Part shown: positions 53,333 to 62,022 of the stretch, in pieces | Layout of the letters: every line of letters begins with the position of its first letter | How positions within the stretch are numbered: the first letter of the stretch is position 1 | Source: Caviibacter abscessus | GTDB taxonomy: Bacteria; Fusobacteriota; Fusobacteriia; Fusobacteriales; Leptotrichiaceae | DNA: 64,000 nucleotides | NCBI RefSeq assembly: GCF_001517835.1 | Contig: NZ_LOQG01000001.1 | Location: forward strand, 186,001 to 250,000 | Direction of reading: 5' to 3' | Notes under the pieces: generated by a model | The model's input: only the letters and a program-made list of their open reading frames with translations | Databases searched by the model: none | Told to the model about the DNA's origin: nothing | Translations under genes and position numbers: made by a program

Positions 53333-54672
53333 TCCACATGTGTCGTATAACTAAACATGTCTACACATGCAGCCTTTATAAGTTTATAATTTTGTTTTTT
53401 AAACGTTTTTAAATCTTCTACTAATGTTTTGGGATTACAAGAAACATATATAATATAATTCACACCATATTCTGTTAGCTTATTTATAGTTTTTTCACCA
53501 ACTCCAGCTCTTGGAGGATCTAATATTAAAATATCAGGTCTATCTTCTATTTCATTTAATTTTTCAAAAACATCTCCTGCTATAAATTTAGCATTACTTA
53601 TTTTATTTTTCTTCGTATTTTCATTTGCTTTTTCTACTGCTTCTTCAATAAGCTCAATACCATATACCATTTTTGAATGCTTAGATACTATTTGACCAAT
53701 CGTTCCAGTTCCAGAAAACAGATCATATACTACATTTTTACCATCATTAACTTCACTTAAATATTCAGTAACTTTTGAATAAAGTTTTTCTACTGCAAAT
53801 GAATTTGTTTGGAAAAATGAATACGGACTAATATTAAAACTTAGGTCAAATAATTTTTCTTCTATATCTCTTCTACCATATAGTATCTTTTCTTTTTCAG
53901 ACTCAACACTGTCAGACAAATTATCATTTATAGTATGTAGTATACCAACAATTTTTTTATCTAATTTTAAATTAAGTAGTTTATCTTTATACCTTTTTAT
54001 CAAATTATCATCATCATTTTGTGAACTTGTTACTAGGTTTATAAGCAACTCTTTTGTTTTTTCACCTTTTCTAATTATTAAATTTCTAAGATAACCTTTG
54101 TGTAATGTTCTGTGATAAAAATCAATTTTTTCAATTTGAAAAAAAGTATTTGTCGCAATTAATATTGATTTAAAATCTTCATCAATTAACTTACAATCAC
54201 AAACATCTACTATATCATGAAAACTATTTTTCTTATGTAGTCCAAGAACTGTAGGTCCATTTAAAAATTCATTTCCAAAGCTATATTCCATCTTATTTCT
54301 ATAACCTGTTTCTTTTGGATTTCTAACAGGTTTTTCAAATATAAAATCATCTCCAATATTATCTGATATCATTTTCTTTATATGATTTGATTTTATTTCA
54401 AGCTGTTCATCATAATTATAATATTGAAAAGAACACCCTCCGCAACTGTTAAAAACATTGCAAAAGGGCGTTGTATCTGAACTTATTATTTGTATATCTC
54501 TTACTTCAACTTTATTATTCTTTATTCTACCGATTCTACCTCTAACTTTTTGTCCTTTTTTTAAATTTATATTGCAATAATACTTTCTATCATCATTAGG
54601 TAAATATCCATAAAATTTAGCAGGATAATCAACGCCTTGAATATATAATTCTACTATATCACCTTTTTTCAA
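53299..54672 (-). CDS. rlmD: 23S rRNA (uracil-C5)-methyltransferase RlmD/RumA-type
   Basis: The enzyme makes 5-methyluridine in 23S rRNA. The 457-residue protein has a TRAM domain (about 1-60), the iron-sulfur motif CNVFNSCGGCSFQ near 71-83, SAM-binding YDLFSGTGTIGQI, LDPPRAGVGEKTI and the catalytic cysteine in IIYVSCNPKTL. The last dozen codons, from HVECIALIQ onward, use GAG, TGC, GCG and TTG, unlike the rest of the gene. This suggests that the element supplied the 3' end on integration while keeping the protein intact. TrmA-family relatives cannot be fully excluded. Confidence 0.88.
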   Translation of the reverse strand: MKKGDIVELYIQGVDYPAKFYGYLPNDDRKYYCNINLKKGQKVRGRIGRIKNNKVEVRDIQIISSDTTPFCNVFNSCGGCSFQYYNYDEQLEIKSNHIKKMISDNIGDDFIFEKPVRNPKETGYRNKMEYSFGNEFLNGPTVLGLHKKNSFHDIVDVCDCKLIDEDFKSILIATNTFFQIEKIDFYHRTLHKGYLRNLIIRKGEKTKELLINLVTSSQNDDDNLIKRYKDKLLNLKLDKKIVGILHTINDNLSDSVESEKEKILYGRRDIEEKLFDLSFNISPYSFFQTNSFAVEKLYSKVTEYLSEVNDGKNVVYDLFSGTGTIGQIVSKHSKMVYGIELIEEAVEKANENTKKNKISNAKFIAGDVFEKLNEIEDRPDILILDPPRAGVGEKTINKLTEYGVNYIIYVSCNPKTLVEDLKTFKKQNYKLIKAACVDMFSYTTHVECIALIQRVKS

Positions 54673-55829
54673 TTTTTAAGCTCCTTTAAGGCTTTTTCTA
54701 TTCTTTTTAATGCCTGTTCTAGATCAGGTATATCTTTTGTTATAGAAAATCTTAAATATTTATCTACCATAAAACATAATCCTGGAACTACACCTACATG
54801 TGTATTTTCAACTATATAATTTGCAAAATCAAGTGAATTCATATTTGATAACTTACCATAACCTGCAAAAATATAAAATGCTCCTTCAGGTTTAATTACA
54901 TCAAATCCTAATTTTTCAAGACCATTTACAAAATATTCTATTCTTTTTTTATTTTCAGAAATTATATCTTCTCTAGTAGGGTAATCTTGTAGTGCTTTTA
55001 TTGCACCATATTGACCTATAGTACATACTCCTGTTGTTGTATACTGCGATAATTTTGTAAAATCAGAAATTAGTACTTCTGATGCTAACATATATCCAAC
55101 TCTATAACCTGTCATTGAATGTGATTTAGAAAATCCATTTATAACAATTATTTTATCTTTTAAATCTTTATATCTTGCAAATGAATTATACTTTTCAAAA
55201 GCTATTGCACCATATATTTCATCACTTAAAACATATATATTATTTTCTCTAATAACTTGTGCTATTTTATCCATTTCTTCAAGTTCAAGAACAGATCCTG
55301 AAGGATTATTAGGATAAGTTAATATTAATGCCTTTGTCTTTGGCGTAATTGCAGCTTTTAACATTTCTGCTGTTAATTTATAATTATTTTTGCTTGTATC
55401 AATGTAAACTTCTTTTCCTTTTTGCATTTTTATATTAGGGGCATATCCAGGATAAGTAGGAGTTGGCATTAATACTTCGTCACCTTCTTGAACAAAATAT
55501 CTTATAAAAGTTGATAATCCTTCTGTAGAGCCAACCGTTATAAGACAATTTTCTATCTTATAATCTGATTCAAACTGTTCATTATAATATTTAACAATTT
55601 CTTTTTTTAATTCAGGCATTCCTCCAGTTTGGGTATAACCTATTTTATCATTTAATATTCTATCACTCATTTCTTTTTTTATTGATTCAGGTAAATCTTG
55701 AGCAGGTTCTCCTATTGTTAAGTCTATACCATCTGAGTAATTTTTCATTTTTAACGCTATTTGTCTAATTAAAGATATTTCAATGTTTTTTACAATTCCA
55801 TTTCTATACATATTATCTATTTTCTCCAT
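54669..55829 (-). CDS. PLP-dependent class I/II aminotransferase
   Basis: The 386-residue fold-type I aminotransferase has GLTIGEPAQ-type N-terminal sequence (DLTIGEPAQDLPESIKKEM), TVGSTEGLSTFIRYF, TYPNNPSG near 173 (substrate pocket) and the PLP lysine in INGFSKSHSMTGYRVGY (about Lys 234). Such enzymes act on aspartate, aromatic or N-acetyl-diaminopimelate substrates; the sequence alone does not tell. It overlaps rlmD by four bases and the next aminotransferase by 17 bases. Confidence 0.85.
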   Translation of the reverse strand: MEKIDNMYRNGIVKNIEISLIRQIALKMKNYSDGIDLTIGEPAQDLPESIKKEMSDRILNDKIGYTQTGGMPELKKEIVKYYNEQFESDYKIENCLITVGSTEGLSTFIRYFVQEGDEVLMPTPTYPGYAPNIKMQKGKEVYIDTSKNNYKLTAEMLKAAITPKTKALILTYPNNPSGSVLELEEMDKIAQVIRENNIYVLSDEIYGAIAFEKYNSFARYKDLKDKIIVINGFSKSHSMTGYRVGYMLASEVLISDFTKLSQYTTTGVCTIGQYGAIKALQDYPTREDIISENKKRIEYFVNGLEKLGFDVIKPEGAFYIFAGYGKLSNMNSLDFANYIVENTHVGVVPGLCFMVDKYLRFSITKDIPDLEQALKRIEKALKELKN

Positions 55830-57018
55830 TATATTTTTTCAATGCTATTTTAAGTAATTCAATTCCATATTCAATTTGTTTTACATTATGAGAACAAAAT
55901 GAAAATCTTGCTTCTTGTATTCCGTAGTTATAATGTTCATTTGAATAAAAACCAGGACCTGGAGCAAACATAATTGTACTATTGTTATGTCTAAATTCAT
56001 TCAATAACCATAAAGTAAATTTCTCAACATCATCTACCGGAAGTTTAGCGATAATATAAAAGGCACTATCAGGTTTACAAGCTGTTACGCCTTCAATTTC
56101 CATTAATTTTTCATACATTGTATCTCTTCTTTTCATGTACTCTTCAACAACATCAGGAATATACAAATCAATCCCTTTTAATAAACTTGCACTTGCATAT
56201 TGTTCAATAGTTGATACTGATAATCTTGCTTGACATAATTTCATCATTTGTGCGATAAGTTCTTTATTTCTTGATGCTACAACACCAATTCTTGCTCCAC
56301 AAGCACTATAATGTTTTGAGATACTATCTACCATTATAACTTTGTCGTCTATGTCTGTCATATTAAGAAAAGATTTAAATTTTTGTCCACTGTAAATAAA
56401 TTGTTTATAAACTTCATCTGAAATTATGTATAAATTATTTTCAATTGCTATCTCTTTTATGATATTCATTTCTTCAGTGCTTAATACAACACCTGTTGGA
56501 TTACAAGGATTTGAAAATAAAATAGCTTTTGTTTTTGGATTTATTAATTTTTGTATTTCTTCTTTTTTTGGTAATCTGTACCCATCTTCTATTTTTGTAA
56601 CTATTGGTACTAATTTTGCATCAGCAGTTCTTAAAAAACTATCATAATTTGAATAATACGGTTCAGGAACTAAAACTTCATCACCTTTATTACAAATAGT
56701 AAGTATAGCAAATTGTAATGCTTCACTACCTCCATTTGTTACTAATATATTTTCTTTCCCTATATTCATATTAAATTTTTCATAAGATTTTTCAAATGCT
56801 TCCAATAATTCTAATAAACCTTGTGAATTTGTATATTTAACTATTTTTTCTTGATAAGAAAATACACCATTAAAAAACGAATCCGGAGTTTTTACGTCAG
56901 GTTGTCCTATATGAAAACCATAAACACTAACTCTCTCACTTTTTGCTTTATCAGCATAAGGAACAAGCTTTCTTATTGGTGAATATTGCATATTTTTTAT
57001 TCTATCAGAAAATTCCAT
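55813..57018 (-). CDS. PLP-dependent aminotransferase (aspartate-type)
   Basis: The 401-residue aminotransferase has FHIGQPDVKTPDSFF, VTNGGSEALQFAIL, LFSNPCNPTGVVLS near 170 and the PLP lysine in VDSISKHYSACGARIG (about Lys 237), with the substrate-carboxylate arginine in ARFSFCSHN. It resembles aspartate/alanine aminotransferases common in Fusobacteriota, which live on amino acids. It overlaps a second, clearly diverged aminotransferase, so the two may act on different amino acids. Substrates are not determined. Confidence 0.85.
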   Translation of the reverse strand: MEFSDRIKNMQYSPIRKLVPYADKAKSERVSVYGFHIGQPDVKTPDSFFNGVFSYQEKIVKYTNSQGLLELLEAFEKSYEKFNMNIGKENILVTNGGSEALQFAILTICNKGDEVLVPEPYYSNYDSFLRTADAKLVPIVTKIEDGYRLPKKEEIQKLINPKTKAILFSNPCNPTGVVLSTEEMNIIKEIAIENNLYIISDEVYKQFIYSGQKFKSFLNMTDIDDKVIMVDSISKHYSACGARIGVVASRNKELIAQMMKLCQARLSVSTIEQYASASLLKGIDLYIPDVVEEYMKRRDTMYEKLMEIEGVTACKPDSAFYIIAKLPVDDVEKFTLWLLNEFRHNNSTIMFAPGPGFYSNEHYNYGIQEARFSFCSHNVKQIEYGIELLKIALKKYNGENR

Positions 57019-57126
57019 ATTCTTACCTCATTATATTTTAATTTGCCATTTTATTTTATCACATATCAAGTAATATTTTCAATTATATAAATTATATTTG
57101 AAAGATTATTATTTATCACTTTTAGA

Positions 57127-57154
57127 ATAAAAAAGACACCTTAAAAGTGCCTTT
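57127..57154 (-). terminator. Terminator after the small membrane protein gene
   Basis: AAAGACAC (57132-57139) pairs with GTGCCTTT (57147-57154), one wobble read on the minus strand, followed by six T. Confidence 0.75.
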
Positions 57155-57170
57155 CATCATAGATATTATT

Positions 57171-57398
57171 TTATTTATTATTTTTATCCTGATTTTTTTC
57201 CTTTTGCTCCATACAAAATATTAATTTTTTTAAAACCCAACATTCTATGTTATAAATTAACACAATGCCAACTATTATTACTGTTAGAAAAAATATCTTA
57301 TGTTTTAAAAATATAACTATCAACCACACATACACTAAAAATGGTGCAATTTCAACAATTATTGTAAACAAAAAAAACATAACAAGCAATCCTAACAT
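57171..57398 (-). CDS. Small membrane protein (75 aa)
   Basis: From ATG 57398, preceded by GAAAGAAAG, the product has 75 residues with two hydrophobic segments (about 1-26 and 31-50) and a basic, hydrophilic tail ending QKEKNQDKNNK. A terminator follows directly. I recognise no family. It is separate from the aminotransferases by about 150 bases and its own terminator. Confidence 0.5.
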   Translation of the reverse strand: MLGLLVMFFLFTIIVEIAPFLVYVWLIVIFLKHKIFFLTVIIVGIVLIYNIECWVLKKLIFCMEQKEKNQDKNNK

Positions 57399-57525
57399 AT
57401 TAACACTTTCTTTCAAATTTATTGTATTTTAATCTTATGAATAAATATTAGTCTCTAGTAGTATTATTATACCTAGTTTAAAATAAAAAGTAAATGCAAC
57501 ATTTGAACTGACTCAAAATGTTAAA

Positions 57526-57567
57526 TAAAAAAATGTCCCTTCAAACTAGTTTTTGTTTTTTAGGTAC
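57526..57567 (-). terminator. Terminator after the TrmN6-like gene
   Basis: AAATGT-CCCT and AGGTACATTT arms enclose a large loop and are followed on the minus strand by seven T. Confidence 0.6.
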
Positions 57568-57570
57568 ATT

Positions 57571-58274
57571 TTAACTATATAAATCATTTATATATTTGCT
57601 CTTTTCATTATTTTCATCATATACATAAATGCTTTTTTCAACTATCAAATTATCTTTAACATTTTTAGCACAATCAAGTAAAACTATTTTTGCACTTGAA
57701 TCATTTTTTGTATAAACGAACTTTAAAACTTTTGGTGTCAAATTATATTTTTCTAAAAATTTAAAAACTTTAAAAAGCTTATCTGCACGAAATACTAAAT
57801 ATAAATGCCCATTATTTTTTAACATAAAAGAGCTAAGACTTATTACTTTTTCAATAGTAAGACTTTTCTCATTTCTAGCTATTTGTTTTTCTATGTTTTG
57901 TTTCATTTGATTTTCATTTTTTTCAAAATCAAAATATGGCGGATTTGAAACTATGATATCATATTCTTGATGTTTACCAACAGAAAAATTTTCCACATCA
58001 TCATTGAACATTTGTATATTCAAATTATTTTCTTTAACATTTTTAATGGCTAAATCATATGACCTTTTTAAAATTTCAACTCCATGTATATCAGTATTAG
58101 ATTTTTTTGACAATAACATAGATATTATTCCATTTCCTGAGCCTATATCTAAAATTTTTTACTTTTTCTATTTATTTTCACAAAATCTGCAATTAATAAT
58201 GAATCAATAGTTATCGCCTGTAAGTCTGTATCTTGATATATATTAAAATCTTTTATTTTAATATTAGTTATCAT
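57571..58274 (-). pseudogene. TrmN6-like tRNA1(Val) (adenine-N6)-methyltransferase, frameshifted at A6
   Basis: ATG 58274, preceded by GAGGAGAAAA, opens TNIKIKDFNIYQDTDLQAI and continues to NRKSKKF followed by TAG. One base out of phase the sequence continues ILDIGSGNGIISMLLSKKS (SAM-binding motif) through IIVSNPPYFD (catalytic NPPY) to 57571. A seventh A in the run at 58155-58160 (T6 on the plus strand) would restore one 234-residue enzyme. NPPY methyltransferases of this size include TrmN6 (YfiC). Simple ORF calling would give only 182 residues without the SAM motif. A real mutation and a homopolymer reading error are both possible. Confidence 0.75.
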
Positions 58275-58283
58275 TTTTCTCCT

Positions 58284-58308
58284 CAAAAAAAAGTACCTAT
58301 ATGGTACA
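58284..58308 (-). terminator. Terminator of the Ser-Ser-Arg tRNA cluster
   Basis: GTACC (58293-58297) pairs with GGTAC (58303-58307), followed on the minus strand by eight T. Confidence 0.8.
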
Positions 58309-58312
58309 GTTA

Positions 58313-58389
58313 TGGCGTGCTTCACAAGAGTCGAACTTGTAACCTTCTGATTCGTAGTCAGATGCTCTGATCCATTGAGCTAGAAGCAC
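58313..58389 (-). tRNA. tRNA-Arg (anticodon ACG)
   Basis: A 77-base cloverleaf on the minus strand with encoded CCA; the anticodon arm is TCTGA-CTACGAA-TCAGA. Confidence 0.96.
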
Positions 58390-58408
58390 ATATAGAATAT
58401 AAAAAAAA

Positions 58409-58500
58409 TGGCGGTGAAGGAGGGATTTGAACCCTCGGTCCAATATTACTTGGACACTCCCTTAGCAGGGGAGCATATTCGGCCACTCTAACACTTCACC
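58409..58500 (-). tRNA. tRNA-Ser (anticodon GCT)
   Basis: A 92-base class II tRNA on the minus strand with encoded CCA; the anticodon arm is CTCCC-CTGCTAA-GGGAG. Confidence 0.96.
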
Positions 58501-58502
58501 AC

Positions 58503-58592
58503 TGGCGGGCAGACTGGGATTCGAACCCAGACGGCTGTTACACCTTCGCCGGTTTTCAAGACCGGTTCCTTAGCCAGTTCGGACATCTGCCC
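58503..58592 (-). tRNA. tRNA-Ser (anticodon TGA)
   Basis: A 90-base class II tRNA on the minus strand with encoded CCA; the anticodon arm is CCGGT-CTTGAAA-ACCGG. First gene of the cluster. Confidence 0.96.
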
Positions 58593-58617
58593 ATTAATAC
58601 TTTTTTGATACCTTTTT

Positions 58618-58646
58618 AATATATCAATTTTTAAATAATTTGTCAA
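58618..58646 (-). promoter_or_regulatory. Promoter of the Ser-Ser-Arg tRNA cluster
   Basis: On the minus strand TTGACA (58641-58646), a 17-base spacer and TATATT (58618-58623) lie about 25 bases before tRNA-Ser(TGA). Confidence 0.85.
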
Positions 58647-58667
58647 GATAATAATTTTAAAAGATTT

Positions 58668-58708
58668 TGTAAAAAAACAAGGAATCTTATATTATAAAAT
58701 TCCTTGTT
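58668..58708 (-). terminator. Terminator of the beta-glucoside PTS operon
   Basis: Perfect 10-bp stem AACAAGGAAT (58676-58685) with ATTCCTTGTT (58699-58708), followed on the minus strand by seven T. Confidence 0.85.
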
Positions 58709-58714
58709 CATTAT

Positions 58715-60082
58715 TTATAATTTCTCTCCATTTGTTTCTATTACTTTTTTATACCAATAAAAGCTATCTTTTTTTATTCTTGAAAGATCCAATATATCGT
58801 CATTATTTCTATTTACATAAATAAAGCCGTATCTTTTTTCAAAACCTTGATGCGTTGATATTAAATCAATTGCAGACCATGGAGAATAACCTATAACTTC
58901 AACTCCATTTTGAATTGCTCTTTTCATACTATTAATATGTTTTCTAAGATAATCTACTCTATAATCATCATGAATGGTTCCATCTTCTTCTAACTTATCA
59001 TATGCACCTAATCCATTTTCTGTAATTAATATAGGAAGTGAATATCTACTATATACTTCATTTAAAGTTATTTCAAATCCAAGAGGATCAATTTGCCAAC
59101 CAAATTCTGTAAATTCTAAATATTTATTGGCAACTGCATTATAATATCCTTTTTCAGTTAAAACTGTATCAAGTTTAGATATATCATTTGTAGATTTAGA
59201 ATGTGATACACAATATGTATTATAATAATTAATTCCTATAAAATCTGGTTTAGCATTTTTTAAAATATTTATATCTTCTTCACTAACATTAAAAATATAT
59301 CCTTTATCCTTTATATATTTTGTAGCCATATGATTATATCTTCCAAATACAGCAGCATCTAAGTATAACCAATTTCTTAAAACATTTGCGTATTGTGCAG
59401 CTAAATTATCTTCTGGACTTGAAGTTTCAGGATAAACTACAGCAATATTAGGTGCTGGTCCTATTTTTGCATTTGGCAACATTTTATGACATAAATCCAT
59501 AACTTTTGCTTGTGCTAAAAGCATATGATGATTTTTTTGATAAAGTTTTTCATTACCTTTTGTTCCATCAATTAAATCTGAATGTATTATCATCATATTT
59601 TGTTCATTAATTGTAAGCCAATATTTTACTCTAGTTCCATATTTTTCAAATAATACTTTTGCAAAATCAACAAAATAATCTACAACTTGTCTATTTTCCC
59701 AGCCTCCATTTTTTTCCAGTTCATATGGTAAATCAAAATGATACATTGTAACTATAGGTTCTATTTCATTTTTTATAAGTTCATCAATTAAATCAGAATA
59801 AAATTCTACACCTTCTTTATTTATTTCACCAAAACCATTAGGAAATATTCTAGTCCAAGCAATAGAAAATCTATATGCTTTTAGTCCTAACTCCTTAAAT
59901 AACTTAATGTCTTCTTTATATTTATGATAATGATCTGAACATATTTTAAAATCTGGTGTTCCTGGTAATGGAATTTTAATATCTTGAATACTTAATCCTT
60001 TACCATACTTATCAGAAGCTCCTTCAACCTGATATGCACTTGTTGAAGCCGACCATAAAAAATCATCATTAAAACTACTCAT
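58715..60082 (-). CDS. 6-phospho-beta-glucosidase (GH1)
   Basis: This family 1 hydrolase splits phosphorylated beta-glucosides imported by the adjacent PTS. The 455-residue protein has FLWSASTSAYQVEGA at the N-terminus, the acid/base glutamate in LTINEQN (near 165) and the nucleophile in LITENGLG (near 357). The C-terminal GFEKRYGFIYVNR with its preceding serine fits the phosphate-binding site of phospho-glycosidases. The gene follows the EIIC gene by five bases. The exact sugar (cellobiose or similar) is inferred from the Lac/Cel-type PTS. Confidence 0.9.
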   Translation of the reverse strand: MSSFNDDFLWSASTSAYQVEGASDKYGKGLSIQDIKIPLPGTPDFKICSDHYHKYKEDIKLFKELGLKAYRFSIAWTRIFPNGFGEINKEGVEFYSDLIDELIKNEIEPIVTMYHFDLPYELEKNGGWENRQVVDYFVDFAKVLFEKYGTRVKYWLTINEQNMMIIHSDLIDGTKGNEKLYQKNHHMLLAQAKVMDLCHKMLPNAKIGPAPNIAVVYPETSSPEDNLAAQYANVLRNWLYLDAAVFGRYNHMATKYIKDKGYIFNVSEEDINILKNAKPDFIGINYYNTYCVSHSKSTNDISKLDTVLTEKGYYNAVANKYLEFTEFGWQIDPLGFEITLNEVYSRYSLPILITENGLGAYDKLEEDGTIHDDYRVDYLRKHINSMKRAIQNGVEVIGYSPWSAIDLISTHQGFEKRYGFIYVNRNNDDILDLSRIKKDSFYWYKKVIETNGEKL

Positions 60083-60087
60083 ACATC

Positions 60088-61371
60088 TTACCTCTTTTCC
60101 TGCTCTAATGCTTTCTTATCAAGATATATAACAAATGGATAATATATCGCTGTTGATATTGCTATTATTATAATCTGTAATATAGCTGTTCTAATTCCTC
60201 CACTTAATAACCCTGATAAAATAGGAGGTGTCGTCCATGGTGGATTTACTCCTCCAAACATCGGAACTAATCCACTTTTAATAGAAAGGTATGAAATTAA
60301 AGAAACTATCATAGGAGTACATACAAATGGTATAAAAAGTATAGGGTTAAACACAATTGGCGTTCCAAACATAACCGGTTCATTTATGTTAAAAATTGCA
60401 GGTACTATACTCAGTCTACCTATTTGCTTAAATTGTTGAGATCTTGCACTAAGTAACATAGCAATAACCATACCTATTGTAATTCCTGAACCTGTTACAG
60501 TTATTAATAAATAATGAAATTGATATGTTACTATTCTTCCACCATTTTCAGATGTTAGAACTAATCCTTTATTTATTATTTCTTGATTATTTGCAATAGC
60601 ACTTAACCAAATCCCAGTCATGATTCCACCTACAACATTGTTTCCATGTATTCCAAACCACCATAAAAACGATACAACGAACCCTATTATCATAACTCCA
60701 ATTAAAGAATCAGTCAAGTTTAAAAGTGGTGTTTGAACTAATTTATATATTATATCAACTAAATCTCCACTAGTTACTATATTTATAATTCCATAAACTA
60801 AAGCAAATATTGATAAAATTATAGCTCCAGGAATTAAAGCTGAAAATGAATTTGCAACTCCTTGAGGAACACTTTCAGGCATCTTAATTATCATTTTCTT
60901 TTTAATAAATAGACAATATAGATAAGATGACATAAGTGATACTATTATAGCCGCTATCATACCTCTTGCACCCAATGTATTCGCTAAAGATAATACTCCA
61001 GAAATTTTTTTATCATCTTGTATAATAAATTGATTTGATACTATCAAAAATGAAACAAGCGAAGTAATAACACAACCTATAGGCTCTATTTTTTCATTTT
61101 TGGCATAACTATAAGCAATAGTAATAGAACATACCAATGATAACATATTAAATGTTGAATTAAATACCTGATATAAGTATGGACTTATTCCCTTATCTGC
61201 AAGAAATATTTTTATAGGCTCATAAGGAAATTCAGCTAACAGCAAAAATATAGAACCTACAACAGTTATAGTTAATATTGCAGACATTCCCTCTCTTAAA
61301 GCAATTATTCCTTTTAAATTAGTAAATTTCATAACTATAGGAAGTAGCTTTGAATTAATGAAATTTTTCAT
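60088..61371 (-). CDS. PTS EIIC component, lactose/cellobiose family
   Basis: The 427-residue membrane permease has about ten hydrophobic segments and the family motif block INEPVMFGTPIVFNPILFIPF near 330, plus WWFGIHGNNVVGGIMTGIW and GGVNPPWTTPPI. It imports a beta-glucoside such as cellobiose as the phosphorylated form. EIIB, EIIA and the regulator lie upstream and the hydrolase downstream in one operon. Start and length are typical. Confidence 0.9.
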   Translation of the reverse strand: MKNFINSKLLPIVMKFTNLKGIIALREGMSAILTITVVGSIFLLLAEFPYEPIKIFLADKGISPYLYQVFNSTFNMLSLVCSITIAYSYAKNEKIEPIGCVITSLVSFLIVSNQFIIQDDKKISGVLSLANTLGARGMIAAIIVSLMSSYLYCLFIKKKMIIKMPESVPQGVANSFSALIPGAIILSIFALVYGIINIVTSGDLVDIIYKLVQTPLLNLTDSLIGVMIIGFVVSFLWWFGIHGNNVVGGIMTGIWLSAIANNQEIINKGLVLTSENGGRIVTYQFHYLLITVTGSGITIGMVIAMLLSARSQQFKQIGRLSIVPAIFNINEPVMFGTPIVFNPILFIPFVCTPMIVSLISYLSIKSGLVPMFGGVNPPWTTPPILSGLLSGGIRTAILQIIIIAISTAIYYPFVIYLDKKALEQEKR

Positions 61372-61384
61372 TTTATCCTCCTTT

Positions 61385-61690
61385 TTATTTAGAATATATT
61401 TTTATTGCATGATTTAATACATTAGCTCCATTCATCATTCCATAATCTATAATTGGAACAACATCTATAGCTTTTCCTTTTTCATCAGCTATTTTTTTTA
61501 AATCATTTAACATATATGTAATTTGTGGACCTAATAATATTACATCACAATCTTCTACTTCATTTATAAATACATCAGCAGAATATGCTGAAATTTCAGC
61601 ATCTATTCCATTTAATTTTGCAGCTTCTCTCATTTTATTTACTAATAACGATGTACTCATACCTGATGCACAAAATAATTTTATTTTCAT
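61385..61690 (-). CDS. PTS EIIB component, lactose/cellobiose family
   Basis: The 101-residue protein has the phosphorylated cysteine in LFCASGMSTSLLVNKM (Cys about 8) and the family block ILLGPQITYMLNDLKKIAD. It passes phosphate from EIIA to the sugar at EIIC. It overlaps the EIIA gene by four bases. Confidence 0.9.
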   Translation of the reverse strand: MKIKLFCASGMSTSLLVNKMREAAKLNGIDAEISAYSADVFINEVEDCDVILLGPQITYMLNDLKKIADEKGKAIDVVPIIDYGMMNGANVLNHAIKIYSK

Positions 61691-62019
61691 TTATTATCCT
61701 CCATATTTTTTATTTTCTTATATATATTCATTATTTCCAAAGCATTTTCTTTTGCCATAAGTGCCATTGATAAATGATCTTGTGCATGTATTATTAATAA
61801 ATTTATTTTTATTCCTTCATTTTCCAAATCTTGTGCTATTAATTTAGTTTGTATTTCGTGAGCTCCTATAAACGCTTCACTAGCTTTTACTATTTCTTCA
61901 TTTGCTTTTTCAAATTCATAATTTCTTGCAAAAGATATAACCGACATAGAATGAGATTTTGATTTTCCTGCTTCAATAATCAAATCCATTACAATTTCTA
62001 TCATTTTATCATCATTCAT
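61687..62019 (-). CDS. PTS EIIA component, lactose/cellobiose family
   Basis: The 110-residue helical protein has the phosphorylated histidine in LIIHAQDHLSMALMA (His about 79, family position) and the N-terminal MEIVMDLIIEAGKSKS-like helix. It accepts phosphate from HPr and may also signal to the PRD regulator encoded three bases upstream. The length is normal for LacF/CelC types. Confidence 0.9.
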   Translation of the reverse strand: MNDDKMIEIVMDLIIEAGKSKSHSMSVISFARNYEFEKANEEIVKASEAFIGAHEIQTKLIAQDLENEGIKINLLIIHAQDHLSMALMAKENALEIMNIYKKIKNMEDNK

Positions 62020-62022
62020 TTT

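Larger units (their letters stand above)
48430..53340. mobile_element. Relic of a Firmicutes-type integrative/mobilizable element at the rlmD 3' end
   Basis: This stretch has codon use and composition less AT-rich than its surroundings. It holds mobC, a relaxase, a RepA_N initiator, a CD1845-like protein, an inverted-repeat cluster like an oriT, and a broken ECF transporter. The right edge falls at the 3' end of rlmD, a known ICE insertion site in streptococci (rum/rumA). No integrase, excisionase or type IV secretion genes remain. The left edge is the Walker A junction of the chimeric ATPase. Edges are approximate; I found no matching att repeat on the left. Confidence 0.75.
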
